From NCBI RefSeq assembly GCF_001625575.1, contig NZ_AUXV01000017.1:62001-126000 (forward strand): a stretch of DNA of 64,000 nt. Direction: 5' to 3'. The position numbers and the translations under genes are program-made. Below are positions 30,701 through 38,600 of this stretch, piece by piece. Source of the stretch: Pseudoalteromonas luteoviolacea S2607 (GTDB taxonomy: Bacteria > Pseudomonadota > Gammaproteobacteria > Enterobacterales > Alteromonadaceae). Under the pieces are notes generated by a model. That model saw only the letters and a list, made by a program, of their open reading frames with translations. It made no database searches and was not told where the DNA came from. Position 1 is the first letter of the stretch, and every line of letters begins with the position of its first letter.

Positions 30701-30960
30701 GCCTTGTTCAGTTGCCCCTGAAACGTCAGCGTGCCCGCCAAGTTATAAACACTGTCTTGTGGGTCCAATTGCCACGCAGTCCAAAGACGTTGCTGGGCGG
30801 GCGTTAAAGGCACTTTGGCCGTTCTATCTTGACGCACTGCCAACTGATTTTGTTGCGCTCTGGCCTGACTGTCAGCCAATTTGGCTTTAAGTTTTAGCTG
30901 TTGTTCTTCAGTTAATGCGCCACCGCGCTCGCGTCTTCTTCTGCGCTTTTGCTCGCTCAT
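18796..30960 (-). CDS. Large NRPS: C-A(Ser)-T-E-C-A(Gly)-T-C-A(basic)-T-C
   Basis: 4054 residues. Module 1: C (HHIVTDG near 173), A (TSGSTG near 648; pocket D-V-W-H-I-S-L-I-D, serine as in EntF), carrier near 1030, epimerisation domain (HHLVIDGVSWRIL near 1217), giving D-Ser. Module 2: C (HHMLLDG near 1678, of the type that follows E domains), A (near 2145; D-I-L-Q-L-G-M-I-W, glycine), carrier near 2515. Module 3: C (HHIISDA near 2700), A (near 3167; D-A-E-D-I-G-A-V-T, acidic residues at positions 239 and 278, suggesting a cationic amino acid such as Arg), carrier near 3543. A final active C domain (about 3590-4030) ends in a Lys-rich tail and has no A domain; it should serve the Asp module of the next gene. 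The start at 30960 follows AGGTGG; the frame stays open upstream by chance. The N-terminus is Arg-rich, perhaps for docking with the acidic C-terminus of the PKS. Confidence 0.92.
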   Translation of the reverse strand: MSEQKRRRRRERGGALTEEQQLKLKAKLADSQARAQQNQLAVRQDRTAKVPLTPAQQRLWTAWQLDPQDSVYNLAGTLTFQGQLNKAWVQAGFAHLVAKHGILNSRFSEEAGTTVQQLQNDNAFTFIDIPTQSDIAQQAFEIADKPFDLTAEPLLRVALLEVQGECTLLVVMHHIVTDGTSMQQLFNEFIQAYALLQSQQDLPAIESKADYLDYALWLDKQDHSELLAKQLTDWQGALGDDFEPLRLPANSLARQGGNYPISTQSLALPNALWQQVQGLTKQHQVTPYLVLLSAFQYLLHRYSDQNDVKVGVPIANRHHAQTHGLIGFFINTQVVRLEVAPEDCFASLLEKAKAFSQFAQANQDLPFEHLLDAIKPERSTGSHPLFQVMFNYLKRDKGAMDALQGVSLKDTQALRFSMPFDLQLDVIEEVTGDTTLHLYFANTLYSEAFAKHCLDELAALLSAVANNPQSPLQYLDWYPQQRQQCLEAFSKGAEAFPWQRSIADIISEQAKQTPQHSALIFAGEHLSYGEFEQRTNQLANWLIAQGVGAEDQVGVYFDRSFEMVIALIGVMKSGAAYVPLDPNLPADRVEYIAQNSTFKLVLGNRENSAFSVPYYTWATLESAIAEQNDDYPNVTIIPAQAAYVIYTSGSTGKPKGVVNNHHALYNRISWQDQAYPIDATDRVLQKTPYGFDVSVWEFFWPLMRGATLVVAEPEIHKEPRDLAALIQAQQVTLLHFVPSMLQAFISEPLAQQCDSIKHIICSGEALPTALQADTLKLLPALEIHNLYGPTEAAIDVSYYECDGRTDKAVPIGKPIAGCELWVLDQQLNLSPIGAVGELYIGGIGLARGYANRPDLSAERFVANPFANDGSRLYRSGDLVRWSELGELEYLGRTDHQVKIRGLRIELGEIETQLFAQPGVKEAVVVAISGPNGGARLAAYVSGESLDESLLHQGLSDALPDYMVPSSIRVLDALPLSSNGKVDRKALPEPSLPNQTTYQAPQGEREELLCQAWQQVLGHSQIGRDDNFFALGGDSILSLQIVAAMRQHGFALSAKQVFEAPTIAQLAKELNELSDADKIPQSVSGEVPLLPIQQTYFARQPKHVNHWNQAIRLTPPASIGLAALTESVQALIEHHDALRLQYQQQGEWLQSYRDYDEADYREVVWYQSTTEQAFDSYCLQLAEQAQASLNIMRGDSLRVVYVHSETRQQLLLIAHHLVIDGVSWRILVDDLLQGIAQSAAGKAVAFAAKSHSYQYWAQQLQTYPSAHEDEFAIWQSQHSDALDLPNFVADGDDTMDRAQTLNITLSESQTHSLLTQAQRPYRTHIDELLLAGLSVALKQWTGADDAQVFLEGHGREPWQSQLDLSRTLGWFTSLYPVKLVSFTDIAETIIHTKERLRALPNKGIGYGAFKYFGNETQKQALCSTRKPQIEFNYLGQLDANGNAQLAQWQMSTDGVGRSIAPENPLSADITINGGIQNGQLQLAVTYSSACLLQADMAEFGQLLERAFGDVIAHCLEAQLRLTPADVPLLALSQAELDALPISQQDVTSIYPLSPMQQGMMFHTMVEQSAAYLNQLRLDISGLDVARFKAAWQLVVDRHEALRSGFLSAAKQPLQYVVEGHQIALTELDWQSEPAQSTHTLAKSLLDTGFAVTEQVGLMSFTLVQQAPAQHHFIWTYHHMLLDGWSSTAVLAEVMAAYQAQTLPAPGGQFKDYLAYLANQDDAAGDSYWQSRLERLGDASYLTQLQVRERLDESQGYAQHTLQLSEQQAAQLQRFAQQQQLTVNTVLQGAWSLLLGRMLNKSAVCFGATTSGRPADLVGSDRTVGLFINTLPVISTLDDELTVGQWLKARQQDSMASREFEHTPLYQIQKLAEGQVEFNQQGLFDSLLIFENYPISETLGASELGGARFNLVENREETNYPLTVFVETAQGLTINFAYQSWQLSAELVAQCANNLALLLETVQTQVDQPLGQIQLLDKQAQAALNQLGQGHNEALPDFDALALFEAQAQQSPHAIAVRNEQGESLNYEELNRRANQLAQVLIQAGVDIEMPVAVSMTRGLDMIVAMLAIGKAGGVYVPIALELPEARRDYIFEHSGATLVLTNTTATFGNSVRCLNVSQIALDNYSDSTPVKARHQAQLVYTLYTSGSTGLPKGVAISHGNLLNFLLGMQQQLGLHEAVNALALTSLSFDISGLEIYLPLISGGAVTVANDATTLTPELLAQQDLLQATPAGWRSLLALNLLTDVAGKLALCGGEALPAELVADLTATGVELWNMYGPTETTIWSSCYRVAQSPVHLGAATLNTQMYVLDNQLNLCPQGVAGELYIAGAGLARGYLARPELSAERFVANPFAADGSRLYRTGDLVRWNERGQLEYLGRTDHQVKIRGYRIELGDIEAQLYRCDGVVEAVVVDDNSTGSTQLVGYVSGAALNGDELKNHIAQWLPDYMVPALVIALDDMPHNSNGKIDRKALPKPQWQADQAFEAPQTETELRLAAIWQSVLGAEKVGRGDNFFALGGDSIKALSVASQSQSNGLNFEIAQLFSTEDLAQLASLIDGNSATNRLALVRNAETYTGLSFAEQRQWFLWKLSPQSSAYHIKGALMLDGELNTRALQQALDYIKNSHDALRTVYVEDQDAQVSQYIATESACIYQEFDASEGADSRTWRANFVAQPFELTEGNLFRVGLIKHSDTRHELVVVMHHIISDAWSLQIIINDFAKAYGQAQAGALHLAETTKIRYSDYAQWQRAWLNDEVKAQQLAYWHSVIGDDLSALRLPSDLNSEQSTYQAITEQVELDSQLKAALVDFAKANNTSLFNVLMAALKVLLHRYSGQSTIRVGMPIANRHTAGTESLVGFFVNTQVITTQISGDTLLSEVLAQVKTHMLGAQAHQDLPFEQLLDSLDLDRDLAQPLFQVMINHQRVDGDALLTLPELDVSPVTIDASEAQFELVLNCYEDSHGLTNIEFEFAKERFSKARRVELASALSTLLTALVSAHAQRVADLQLLPDAKQAQLHVLGQGQSHPAAPLVTAQLDEIAMQYPHHIALKFADTELNYQHLTAQSNRVAHYLCAQQHKVVAVRFERGTDMVVAALAVLKSGATYVPVDPSLPIERQQYIVQRSGASLVLSDDTNTQLQGTQIQRLEDGLVADYPATPLNQVIQPQQLAYMIFTSGSTGRPKGVGVSHQALADHCYAMQQAYQYQHLDHALLFASMGFDAALEQLLMPLLSGAQLSVVDPKALSPDALVEYAATAGVTVVDLPPAYLRHVSTLKSVRLCIVGGEGWHQGDFKLAQQSLPQAQFVNAYGPTEAVVTPTLWIGDAQSQVAGRYVPIGLPVGNRQVYVLDEALNLLPKGATGELYIGGSCLAEGYIGQPELTAERFVANPFGDQGGRLYRTGDLVRWNEDDQLEYLGRVDDQIKIRGHRIELGEIEAQLSALAGVEQAIVAVQNAKAQSVLVAYAVTKLTAHDVQAQLREILPEYMIPQAIEIMAQLPLNQNGKVDRKRLPEVDLADNASDYVAPQGELELQIAHVWQSLLQVEQVGRHDNFFALGGDSITALRLVPRINELGEYGIAVKDIFSAQDLAALAQCVSASSQGVERLALTHVERTALMPVSPAQQSLWLTDRLSTSDADKAAYNIAGAVELTGELNVVALEQAFNALLKRHEVLRSRFVDVEGEPRVEVLDNETLKLTVEQVDNVLLAQHQRNEFEQQHFDLSTAPLMRAKVLQLGQQHYQLLVSMHHIISDGWSIANLVQELGVFYAEQLGDSSLVAQLTPLPVQYADYASWQTARLASPEGEQNKTFWQQQLQAAPPVSVLPLHLPRPDKPSSQGEQVVFDIAPQLTAQLHALSEAHNLSLFALLKASYMAFLSQQTGQQDLVVGTDLAGREEAALEPLIGFFIKVLPVRITLQADESFISLARQVQQQLLAIQEHQLLTLESIAQVADAPRQNGVSPIFQQLFVMQNTPQPRWPVAGVEISELPSEGVTSKFDSAIFIEPTAQGLSGNMVFKRALYVKDKMQATITEWLNLLATLASQPEQALPKPKRSGGMKKRKMAKFGKLKK

Positions 30961-31238
30961 GCTGATTCCACCTGGATCTCGATTATTATGCACTGCTAAT
31001 CTGGTTGATTGAGTGAAATGGAGTTCAACGTTTCTCCGTTCCACCACATCGCAATTATTTGGCATTCTCTACCTACTGGCAGACACAAAACTACGCGGCT
31101 TACATGAAAGTAAGGTGCTGTTTTAATTTGCTTAAATGAGTTTTATGACTGAGTTTTGTACATCGTTTATGATTTTGATGTGTTGGTAAATTTGCCCTTG
31201 ATGCCAGCTAGACGTTGGGAAATGAAAAAAATAAAGCA
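30961..31238. other. Non-coding gap upstream of the large NRPS gene
   Basis: 278 bases between the PKS terminator and the NRPS start with no supported gene. It should contain the NRPS promoter. No Fur palindrome or clear sigma-70 promoter was found by eye. A frame open across part of it is only an extension of the NRPS frame and lacks a ribosome site. Confidence 0.4.
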
Positions 31239-31257
31239 GGAGGCCGCAATGGCCTCC
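31239..31257 (-). terminator. Terminator after the PKS gene
   Basis: Perfect 7-base stem GGAGGCC / GGCCTCC with a 5-base loop, followed on the minus strand by TGCTTTATTTTTTT. It lies 34 bases past the PKS stop and ends the FAAL-PKS transcript. Confidence 0.8.
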
Positions 31258-31290
31258 AAAAAATTCAATGATAGGATAGGTAGCGCGACG

Positions 31291-34200
31291 TTATTCGCTC
31301 AGTAACTGCTCTTCAATTAGGAAGATCAGGTTATCTAGATTCGGATCTTCAAAGAAGGTTGCCGGTTCAACTTCAACTGCGAACTGCTGCTTCACCTTTG
31401 CCAGCATTTGAATTGCTATCAGTGAGTCACCACCAAGCTCAAACAAGTTATCGAAAATACCGATTTCGTCAAAGCCCAAGAATTCACTCCAAATTGCAGC
31501 CAACTGCAATTCGAGTTCGCTCTCTGGCGCTTCAAACTCCGTATCTAGATCAGGTCGCTTGTGGCCTTTAGGTACTGGCGATTTAGCCTGCATCAAGCGC
31601 TCAGTTAGCTCTGCCACTTTGTCCGCACGCGCTTGCCAAGACAAGCTCGCAGCGTACAATTGCGGTGCTTGAGATTGACCAATACCCGCAAGCAAAGTTC
31701 GTGCAGCGGCTTCATCAATACCAAACTCTTCACCCACACTGTGCCCCGCAGCCATACCGATGTTTGCCCATGCATCCCAGTTAACCGACTGTACCAAGAA
31801 AGGCTGTGGCTGCATGGCCACCGCATCTAAATAGCTATTGGCCGCGCAATAATCACTTTGACCCAGTGCACCGAGTACCGAAGCCAATGACGAACATAGG
31901 ATCATGCGCTCAAGTTGATGAGATTTAAACGCAGCCAAGAGGTTATCAGTACCTCGGGTTTTCGCAGCCATGCTTTGTGCCGCCTGCTCTGCGTTAACCT
32001 GCGCCAACATCCCCCCACCCGGCAGGCCCGCTGCATGGATCACTTGAGTAACTCGTCCCAATGATTGCTCAGCGTGACTAATAGCCACATTTAAGCTCGC
32101 AATGTCTAATACATCTGCCTGCACGACCGCGATACGTGCACCAGCATCTTGCAATGCTTGTAGTGCGCTTAATTGGCCCACCAACTTAGCGTCACTGGAC
32201 TCATCCGCAATCAATGCAGCCCATTGTTCGCTTGCTGGCAGCGCGCTGCGGGTTTGTAACACCAAGGCATGACCTTGGGCAGCTAAAAGCTTGGCAAGGA
32301 CTAAACCGACGCCACCTAAACCACCGGTAATAAAGGTTACAGCGGATGACGATGCTGCATTTACCTGCGCCGCGATTGCAGGTAAAGCTTGCTGCGTCAG
32401 TACAAAACGCTGGCGACCACGATAGGCGATTTCTTGCACATCAATTGCCATATCAGCCACTAACTGATTGGCAAATTGCAATTGGCTGCTATCGCGATGG
32501 GTGTGTGATACTTCACGCAACTGACAGTGAATTGTCGATTGTTCCATGGCGACAACACGCGTCATACCAAGGGCTGTGGCTTTTTCGGCAGATACTGTTT
32601 CATCACCCAAGACGCTAAACAACTCACTTGCCACCACAGTCCAATGAATTTGATCTTGCCCTAGTAACCACTTCGACAGTGGTAACAACAATTGATAGCC
32701 ACAGGCGTGCTGATCCAATAGACGACAATCAACAATGCGCTTAAATCCGTCGATTTGCTCGTGAAGCATGCTTAATTGGCCCGCATCATGGCAATCTAAC
32801 CGATACTGATTTTGGTCAAGGGCAGAGAATGCGTCGCCTTGCCAAACTTGGATAACCGTCGCGCCTTTTGCAGCCAGCGCAGAGCTTAATTGTGCTGTCA
32901 GCGGTGCATCCGAGGCAAGCAACACCACCTTTTGGCCCTGCAAATCAATAGATGACAAGGCAGTAATAGGCTGTTGTTGCCAAATTGGCTCTAATAACTC
33001 AGGGCCAGTATCTTCACTGACACGTGTGTTTGCAGCGCTAACCGTTTTGGCATCCACCCAAAATTCCGTTTTATCAAATTGATACGCCGGGAATGCCGTT
33101 TCAGCGCCCTGTACAACTTCGCTCACCTGTGACCACTCGATTTGCACACCCAGCTGCCAAAGCTTTGCCAAGGTCTTCACAAAAGGAGGAATAGGCGCTT
33201 TGAGGTCGCGTGCATGTGCAATGGAATTAAGCACGGTCACGGTGTCAGATACCGATTGTTTGGCAAGCTTTTGCAACGTATCGCCAGGGCCTGCCTCGAT
33301 TAACACATCACAGCGCTGCGCTAGCGTGTTCACGCCCTCGACAAAATTAACGGCTTGGCGGATATGATCCAGCCAATATTGCGTTGACGTTGCTTGCTCA
33401 GCAGTGATCCAAGTCCCCGAGAGGTTAGAAACGAAAGGCGTGCTAGGCGCATTTAACTGAACTTGCGCAAGAACCTCAGCAAATTCGTTGAGTACCGGTT
33501 CTGTCAGATGACTGTGGAATGCATGAGACACGTGTAAACGCGTCACACTGATATCAGCGGCTTTCAATTCACCTTGCAGGGCTTTAATTGCTTCTTTGGT
33601 GCCCGCAACCACCGTATTGCTAGGGCTGTTGCATGCCGCAATATCTAACTGTTCATTCAAATAAGGAGTCAGGCTTTGCGCATCGCTCATCACCGAAAGC
33701 ATCGCGCCCGGAGCCATGTTTTGTAGCGCCTCACCACGTGCCGTGACCAGCTTAACAGCCGTCTCTAAACTCATCACCCCACTCAAACAGGCCGCCACGT
33801 ATTCACCAATACTGTGTCCCAACATCGCCTCGATGTGAACACCGTGACTCTCGTAACTCTTGGCCATAGCATAGGCCACCACGAACAGGGCTGGTTGCGT
33901 CACTCGCGTTTGGCCAAGCAACTGGTTAGCCGCCAATAGCTCATCGTCACTTGGGGTAAACACGCGACGCAATTCATCCTGTAACTCTGTGTTGAATAAC
34001 GCCGTCACAGCCTCAAAATGCGCCTTAAATGCGGGTATATGTTTTAACAGTGGCTGTGCCATCGTCACGTATTGCGACCCCTGACCTGAGAACATCAAGC
34101 CAATCTTATGATTGCTTGCCTTGTCACCACTGATATCGCGGACAAGGAGTTGCTGTGCTTGCTCAGCACTGTCCACCACAACCGCATGACGAATGGCTTG

Positions 34201-35664
34201 CGCCGTGCGGCTATGTTGCAACTGTGCAGCAATCAAAGGGAGCTGCTCTGGTGATTGTTGGAGCTTAATTGCCAATGCCTGACGCTGTGCTTCCAACGCG
34301 GATTGACTATTGCCTGACAGCGGTAAAATGTGCCAAGGTGCAGCCTGATTGAACGCCACCTCAGGTGCGACGTACTCTTCTAAAATGACATGGGCATTTG
34401 TGCCGCCCATACCCAATGAGCTAACCGCTGCACGGCGCACTGAATCGCTTTGCCAAGACTTAAGTTCGGTATTCACGTAAAACGGACTATTGGCAAAGTC
34501 GATTTTGCTGTTCAACGGGCTGCTGTGCAAACTGGGTGGAAGCGTTTTATGACGCAGGGCTTGAACGGCTTTGATAAGCCCAGTTACCCCTGCTGCCGAG
34601 TCCAAGTGGCCAATGTTGGCCTTTATTGAGCCAATGGCGATTTGCTGCTTGTCGCACGCCCCATATGCTCGGCTCAATGCTGCGATTTCAATAGGGTCGC
34701 CAAGCGTTGTGCCCGTACCGTGTGTTTCAATATATCCCACCGAGCTCGGGTCAATGTCAGCAAACTCAAGGGCTGCTTCTATCGCGCCCGCCTGACCTGT
34801 CACACTCGGTGCCGTGTACCCAACTTTTTCTTTACCATCGTTGTTGATAGCAGAGCCTTTGATCACCGCAAGAATATGGTCACCCTCTTCAATGGCATCG
34901 TCAACGCGCTTGAGTACCACCGCTGCGCTGCCACTGCCAATCAAGATGCCATCGGCTTGCTCACCAAACGCGCTTAACTGACCTGAAGGAGACAAGCTCC
35001 CCCCCGCTGGTGCATGGTAGCCTTGCTCATTATTCAGATTGAGCCAAACACCACCGGCAAGCGCCGAGTCACATTCGTAGTTCTGCAAAGCCCGACACGC
35101 CATATGCACAGCCACGAGCGAGGTTGAACATGCCGTTTGCACCGTCACAGCAGGACCCGTTAGGTCTAGCTCGTAGCTGACACGTGTCGCCAACGAATCT
35201 TTATCGTTACCATTGGTAAGTGCCAGCAAACTGGTGATATCTTGTTGGCTATCTGTCAGCAGGTTTTGTAATAAATAAGCAGGGACGCCACATCCTGCAA
35301 ACACCCCAGTAAAATTACTGCTATTGGTCGTGATGCCAGCATGCTCTAGAGCATGCCAACAGGTTTGCAAAAAGACCCGCTGCTGTGGGTCAAGTTGCGC
35401 CGCTTCTTTTGGCGTGTAACCAAAAAATGCCGCATCAAACTGCGCCATGCCCGTAAAAGGCACACCGCGTTTTACATAATCAGGGTGCGCCAAGTCATCT
35501 TCACTGACACCCGCAGCGCGCAACTCTGCATCCGTTAAATCTTGCACGGCGCACTTGCCGTCTCGTACATTTTGCCACAGCGCATCAACGTTGTCGGCAT
35601 CTGGGAAACGGCCCGCCATGCCCACAATGGCAATATCTAATTCGCTATAATTGTTTTCTGACAT
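31291..35664 (-). CDS. Type I PKS module: KS-AT-KR-ACP
   Basis: 1457 residues. Ketosynthase (about 1-430) with active Cys179 in TACSTS and His residues in ETHGTG and NIGHLD. Acyltransferase (about 520-830) with GHSIGE and HAFHS, the malonyl-CoA signature. Ketoreductase (about 1090-1290) with GGLGGVG and SDYCAAN. Carrier (about 1370-1440) with GGDSLI. There is no dehydratase, enoylreductase or methyltransferase, so it adds one malonate unit and reduces the beta-keto group, leaving a 3-hydroxy acid. It begins two bases after the stop of the FAAL-NRPS gene, which supplies the aminoacyl starter; a lysyl starter would give 4,8-diamino-3-hydroxyoctanoate. The acidic N-terminus (MSENNYSELD) could dock onto the basic tail of the upstream protein. 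The domain calls are firm; the starter identity is inferred. Confidence 0.92.
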   Translation of the reverse strand: MSENNYSELDIAIVGMAGRFPDADNVDALWQNVRDGKCAVQDLTDAELRAAGVSEDDLAHPDYVKRGVPFTGMAQFDAAFFGYTPKEAAQLDPQQRVFLQTCWHALEHAGITTNSSNFTGVFAGCGVPAYLLQNLLTDSQQDITSLLALTNGNDKDSLATRVSYELDLTGPAVTVQTACSTSLVAVHMACRALQNYECDSALAGGVWLNLNNEQGYHAPAGGSLSPSGQLSAFGEQADGILIGSGSAAVVLKRVDDAIEEGDHILAVIKGSAINNDGKEKVGYTAPSVTGQAGAIEAALEFADIDPSSVGYIETHGTGTTLGDPIEIAALSRAYGACDKQQIAIGSIKANIGHLDSAAGVTGLIKAVQALRHKTLPPSLHSSPLNSKIDFANSPFYVNTELKSWQSDSVRRAAVSSLGMGGTNAHVILEEYVAPEVAFNQAAPWHILPLSGNSQSALEAQRQALAIKLQQSPEQLPLIAAQLQHSRTAQAIRHAVVVDSAEQAQQLLVRDISGDKASNHKIGLMFSGQGSQYVTMAQPLLKHIPAFKAHFEAVTALFNTELQDELRRVFTPSDDELLAANQLLGQTRVTQPALFVVAYAMAKSYESHGVHIEAMLGHSIGEYVAACLSGVMSLETAVKLVTARGEALQNMAPGAMLSVMSDAQSLTPYLNEQLDIAACNSPSNTVVAGTKEAIKALQGELKAADISVTRLHVSHAFHSHLTEPVLNEFAEVLAQVQLNAPSTPFVSNLSGTWITAEQATSTQYWLDHIRQAVNFVEGVNTLAQRCDVLIEAGPGDTLQKLAKQSVSDTVTVLNSIAHARDLKAPIPPFVKTLAKLWQLGVQIEWSQVSEVVQGAETAFPAYQFDKTEFWVDAKTVSAANTRVSEDTGPELLEPIWQQQPITALSSIDLQGQKVVLLASDAPLTAQLSSALAAKGATVIQVWQGDAFSALDQNQYRLDCHDAGQLSMLHEQIDGFKRIVDCRLLDQHACGYQLLLPLSKWLLGQDQIHWTVVASELFSVLGDETVSAEKATALGMTRVVAMEQSTIHCQLREVSHTHRDSSQLQFANQLVADMAIDVQEIAYRGRQRFVLTQQALPAIAAQVNAASSSAVTFITGGLGGVGLVLAKLLAAQGHALVLQTRSALPASEQWAALIADESSDAKLVGQLSALQALQDAGARIAVVQADVLDIASLNVAISHAEQSLGRVTQVIHAAGLPGGGMLAQVNAEQAAQSMAAKTRGTDNLLAAFKSHQLERMILCSSLASVLGALGQSDYCAANSYLDAVAMQPQPFLVQSVNWDAWANIGMAAGHSVGEEFGIDEAAARTLLAGIGQSQAPQLYAASLSWQARADKVAELTERLMQAKSPVPKGHKRPDLDTEFEAPESELELQLAAIWSEFLGFDEIGIFDNLFELGGDSLIAIQMLAKVKQQFAVEVEPATFFEDPNLDNLIFLIEEQLLSE

Positions 35665-35666
35665 TG

Positions 35667-38600
35667 TTATGATTCTCTTGCTTTTCTTTTACGCGCGGCA
35701 ATCGCGCCCATGCCGCGTTTTTGTTTCGCGCCACTTGGTTTATTCGAGGTAACAGGCGCTGCGTTTGCCTGTGCACTGCCCAGTAAAGTCGCCAAACTGG
35801 CTATACTTGGGTGCGCAAACAGCTCTGTCATTTGTAAATTGGGGTATTGCACTTTTAGCTCTTCATAAACAGCCATTAACAACAGGGAGTGGCCGCCAAC
35901 GTCAAAGAAATTGGCATGACGGTCAATCTCTTGAGTCTTTAAGTGTTTTTGCCAAATTTCAGCAATGGCACGCTCCGTGTCATTTTCTGCCAATGAAACA
36001 GGCTGGGCGACACGCGCCACTTTTGGCAGCTGCTGACGCTCCAATTTGCCACTGGCATTGATGGGCAGTTTTTCCATCACGACGATATCACTTGGCACCA
36101 TATAAGCGGGCATACGCTCGCCTAGCGCGCGTTTTAACTTGTCGGCAAATGCTGGCTCACTGAACTTGGGGCTTTGTATGTAGGCAATTAAACCGAGACC
36201 ATGACTCTGCTGCTCGGTGACGACCACCGCCGTGTCAACATCAGGTAGCTGACTGAACTGCTGTTCAATTTCACCAAGCTCGACTCTAAAGCCACGTACT
36301 TTCACTTGGTGATCGTTACGACCGTGATACATCAACTCGCCACCTTGCCAGCTGACTAAATCACCCGTGGCATACATGCGGGCGCCAGTGTCGCTGAACG
36401 GGTCGGCAATAAAACGAGTCGCCGTCATGTCAGGCTGTGCCCAATAGCCACGGGCCAGAATATCGCCGCCCACGTAGAGCTGGCCCACATAACCAGGAGG
36501 GACTGTCTCGAGGTTGTCATCTAAAATGTAAAGCTGACGACCAGCCAATGCGTGCCCAAGCGGCACGGACTGTTGCCCGTCATCACTGACATTCATGTCT
36601 TGGCATGGATGGATCGCCGCTTCCACCACGATTTCGGTTGGTCCATAAGTGTTGAGCAATCTCACCTGAGCAAGGCCTGTGTTTTGCCAATCTTGGATCC
36701 CAGCTACAGACATGGCTTCACCGCCCGAATGCACCTGCCTTAATTTAGGTAGATTGAGCGGTGCTTGCTGTGCTTTTCGTGCCCAACTCGCACTGATACT
36801 GCGCCAGTAAGCGGCGCTTAAATCCATCACGGCCACATGGTGTTTTTGTGCCTGTGCGTAGAGTGTGTCAGCATCCCACAACGCATCACCGCGCAACAGC
36901 ACGGCCGCCCCAACCGCCCAAGTTGGGAACAGCTGCTCAACAAACGCATCAAAGTTGGCGGTTGCAAACTGCAACACAACGTCATCGGCTTGTAGGTTGA
37001 TAAAGCGTTTAGCTGACTCAATGTAGCGCGACAATGCGCCTAACTCGATGGCCACGCCTTTCGCTTTACCAGTCGAACCTGAGGTGTAATTTAAATACGC
37101 GGTTTGATTGTCGTGATGGTGCACCTTTGGCGATGCGGTATTGAGGTGCTGCTCACTCAACAGAGTTTGAGGAGACAAGAGTGCACCTTCAAAGGTCACC
37201 GGCAATACCGCTTCATCACTTAAGATCGCGCCACACCCGCTGTCTTGCAGCATATGCTGTAATTTGTCTGCAGGGAATTGTTTATCTAGAGGCAAATAAG
37301 CCGCGCCTGCTTTTAAACACGCCAGCGTACTTGCCAACATCAGCGGCTTTCTGTTTTGCATCACGCCAATAACAGATTCGGTGCCAAAACCATTGGCAAT
37401 TAGCCCATGGGCCAAACGATTTGCAGTCTGCTCTAACCATTCAAAACTATAGTGCTGGTCGTTATAAATCACTGCTGTGCGCGCTGGCGTTTGCGCTGCA
37501 ATCTCGCTGATTGTATGCAGCCAAGGTGTCGCAGGCAAATCAATGTCTTCGCCACGCCCTAACTGAGCAGATTCAACTTGCTTTGTGTGCAGCGCAAAGT
37601 TGCCAATGGCTTGCTTTGGTGCATTCACAATGCCACTCAACAGAGTATTAAAGGCACTCGCCACACGCGCAATATAATCGGCGTCATACAAAGCTGCGTT
37701 GTATTGGAATTCTAGCAATAAGGCGCCATCGTTTAATAACCGAGAGTCGATACTTAAATCAAACTGCGCTTGCTGTTGTAGCGCTTCAACTTGCTCAACC
37801 TCAACACCCGGTAATTCGAGCGCCTGCTGAACGTCTTGCTCTAGGTGATTGAACATGACTTGAAATAACGGGTTTTGTCCAAGACTACGATCTGGGTTCA
37901 TCACCTCGACGAGTTTTTCGAACGGTAAATCCTGATTTTTTTGCGCCTCAATGGCGTGTGTTTTTGTAGACGACAACACCTCAATAAAGCTTTGCTCCGC
38001 TGACAGCGCGTTACGTTGTACCAGCGTGTTGATGAAAAAGCCCATCAGTGAATGTACTTGCGAAAAACGGCGATTCGCCACTGGCACACCAATTCGTGGG
38101 GTACGCTTACCAGAAAAGCGATAGAAGAATACTTGTAGGCTACTGAGCAATAGCATAAATAAGCTTGCGCCATGCTGATGTGCTAAGGCCTGTAATTGCT
38201 CAACCTGTTGATAAGATAGCTTTAAAACCTCGCTTTGCATAGGCGCTGGCATATCAGGTTGCCTTGGATGCTGAGGCGCAAGCAGCTCTTCGTCATCATT
38301 GGCCTGTAATTGTTGCTGCCAATAGGTTAATTGTGCTTGAGCCTCTGAGCTTGAAAGCCACTGCTGCTGCCAAGCCGCAAAGTCACCATAATTCACGGTA
38401 TGGTCGGTGCTAGGTAAGGGCTGTGTGCCAACCAATGCCGCGTAATAACGGCTAATATCTGCCAAGACCAGATCGAAACTCCACGCATCACTGGCGATGT
38501 GGTGCATCACTAAAACCAGCTGCGTACGACTATCTGGCAACTGAATCAGTGCGGCTCTAAAGTTTTCACCGCGCTCTAATGCAAAGGGCTGCTTGTAGAA

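Noticed and set aside
30961..31065. In-frame N-terminal extension of the large NRPS
   Set aside because: The frame is open by chance; the ATG at 30960 has AGGTGG upstream and begins the charged N-terminus, while the extension has no ribosome site.
6946..34977. Many + strand open frames of 60-136 residues across the synthetase genes
   Set aside because: They are antisense shadows of large, well-supported minus-strand genes, with low-complexity or implausible products.
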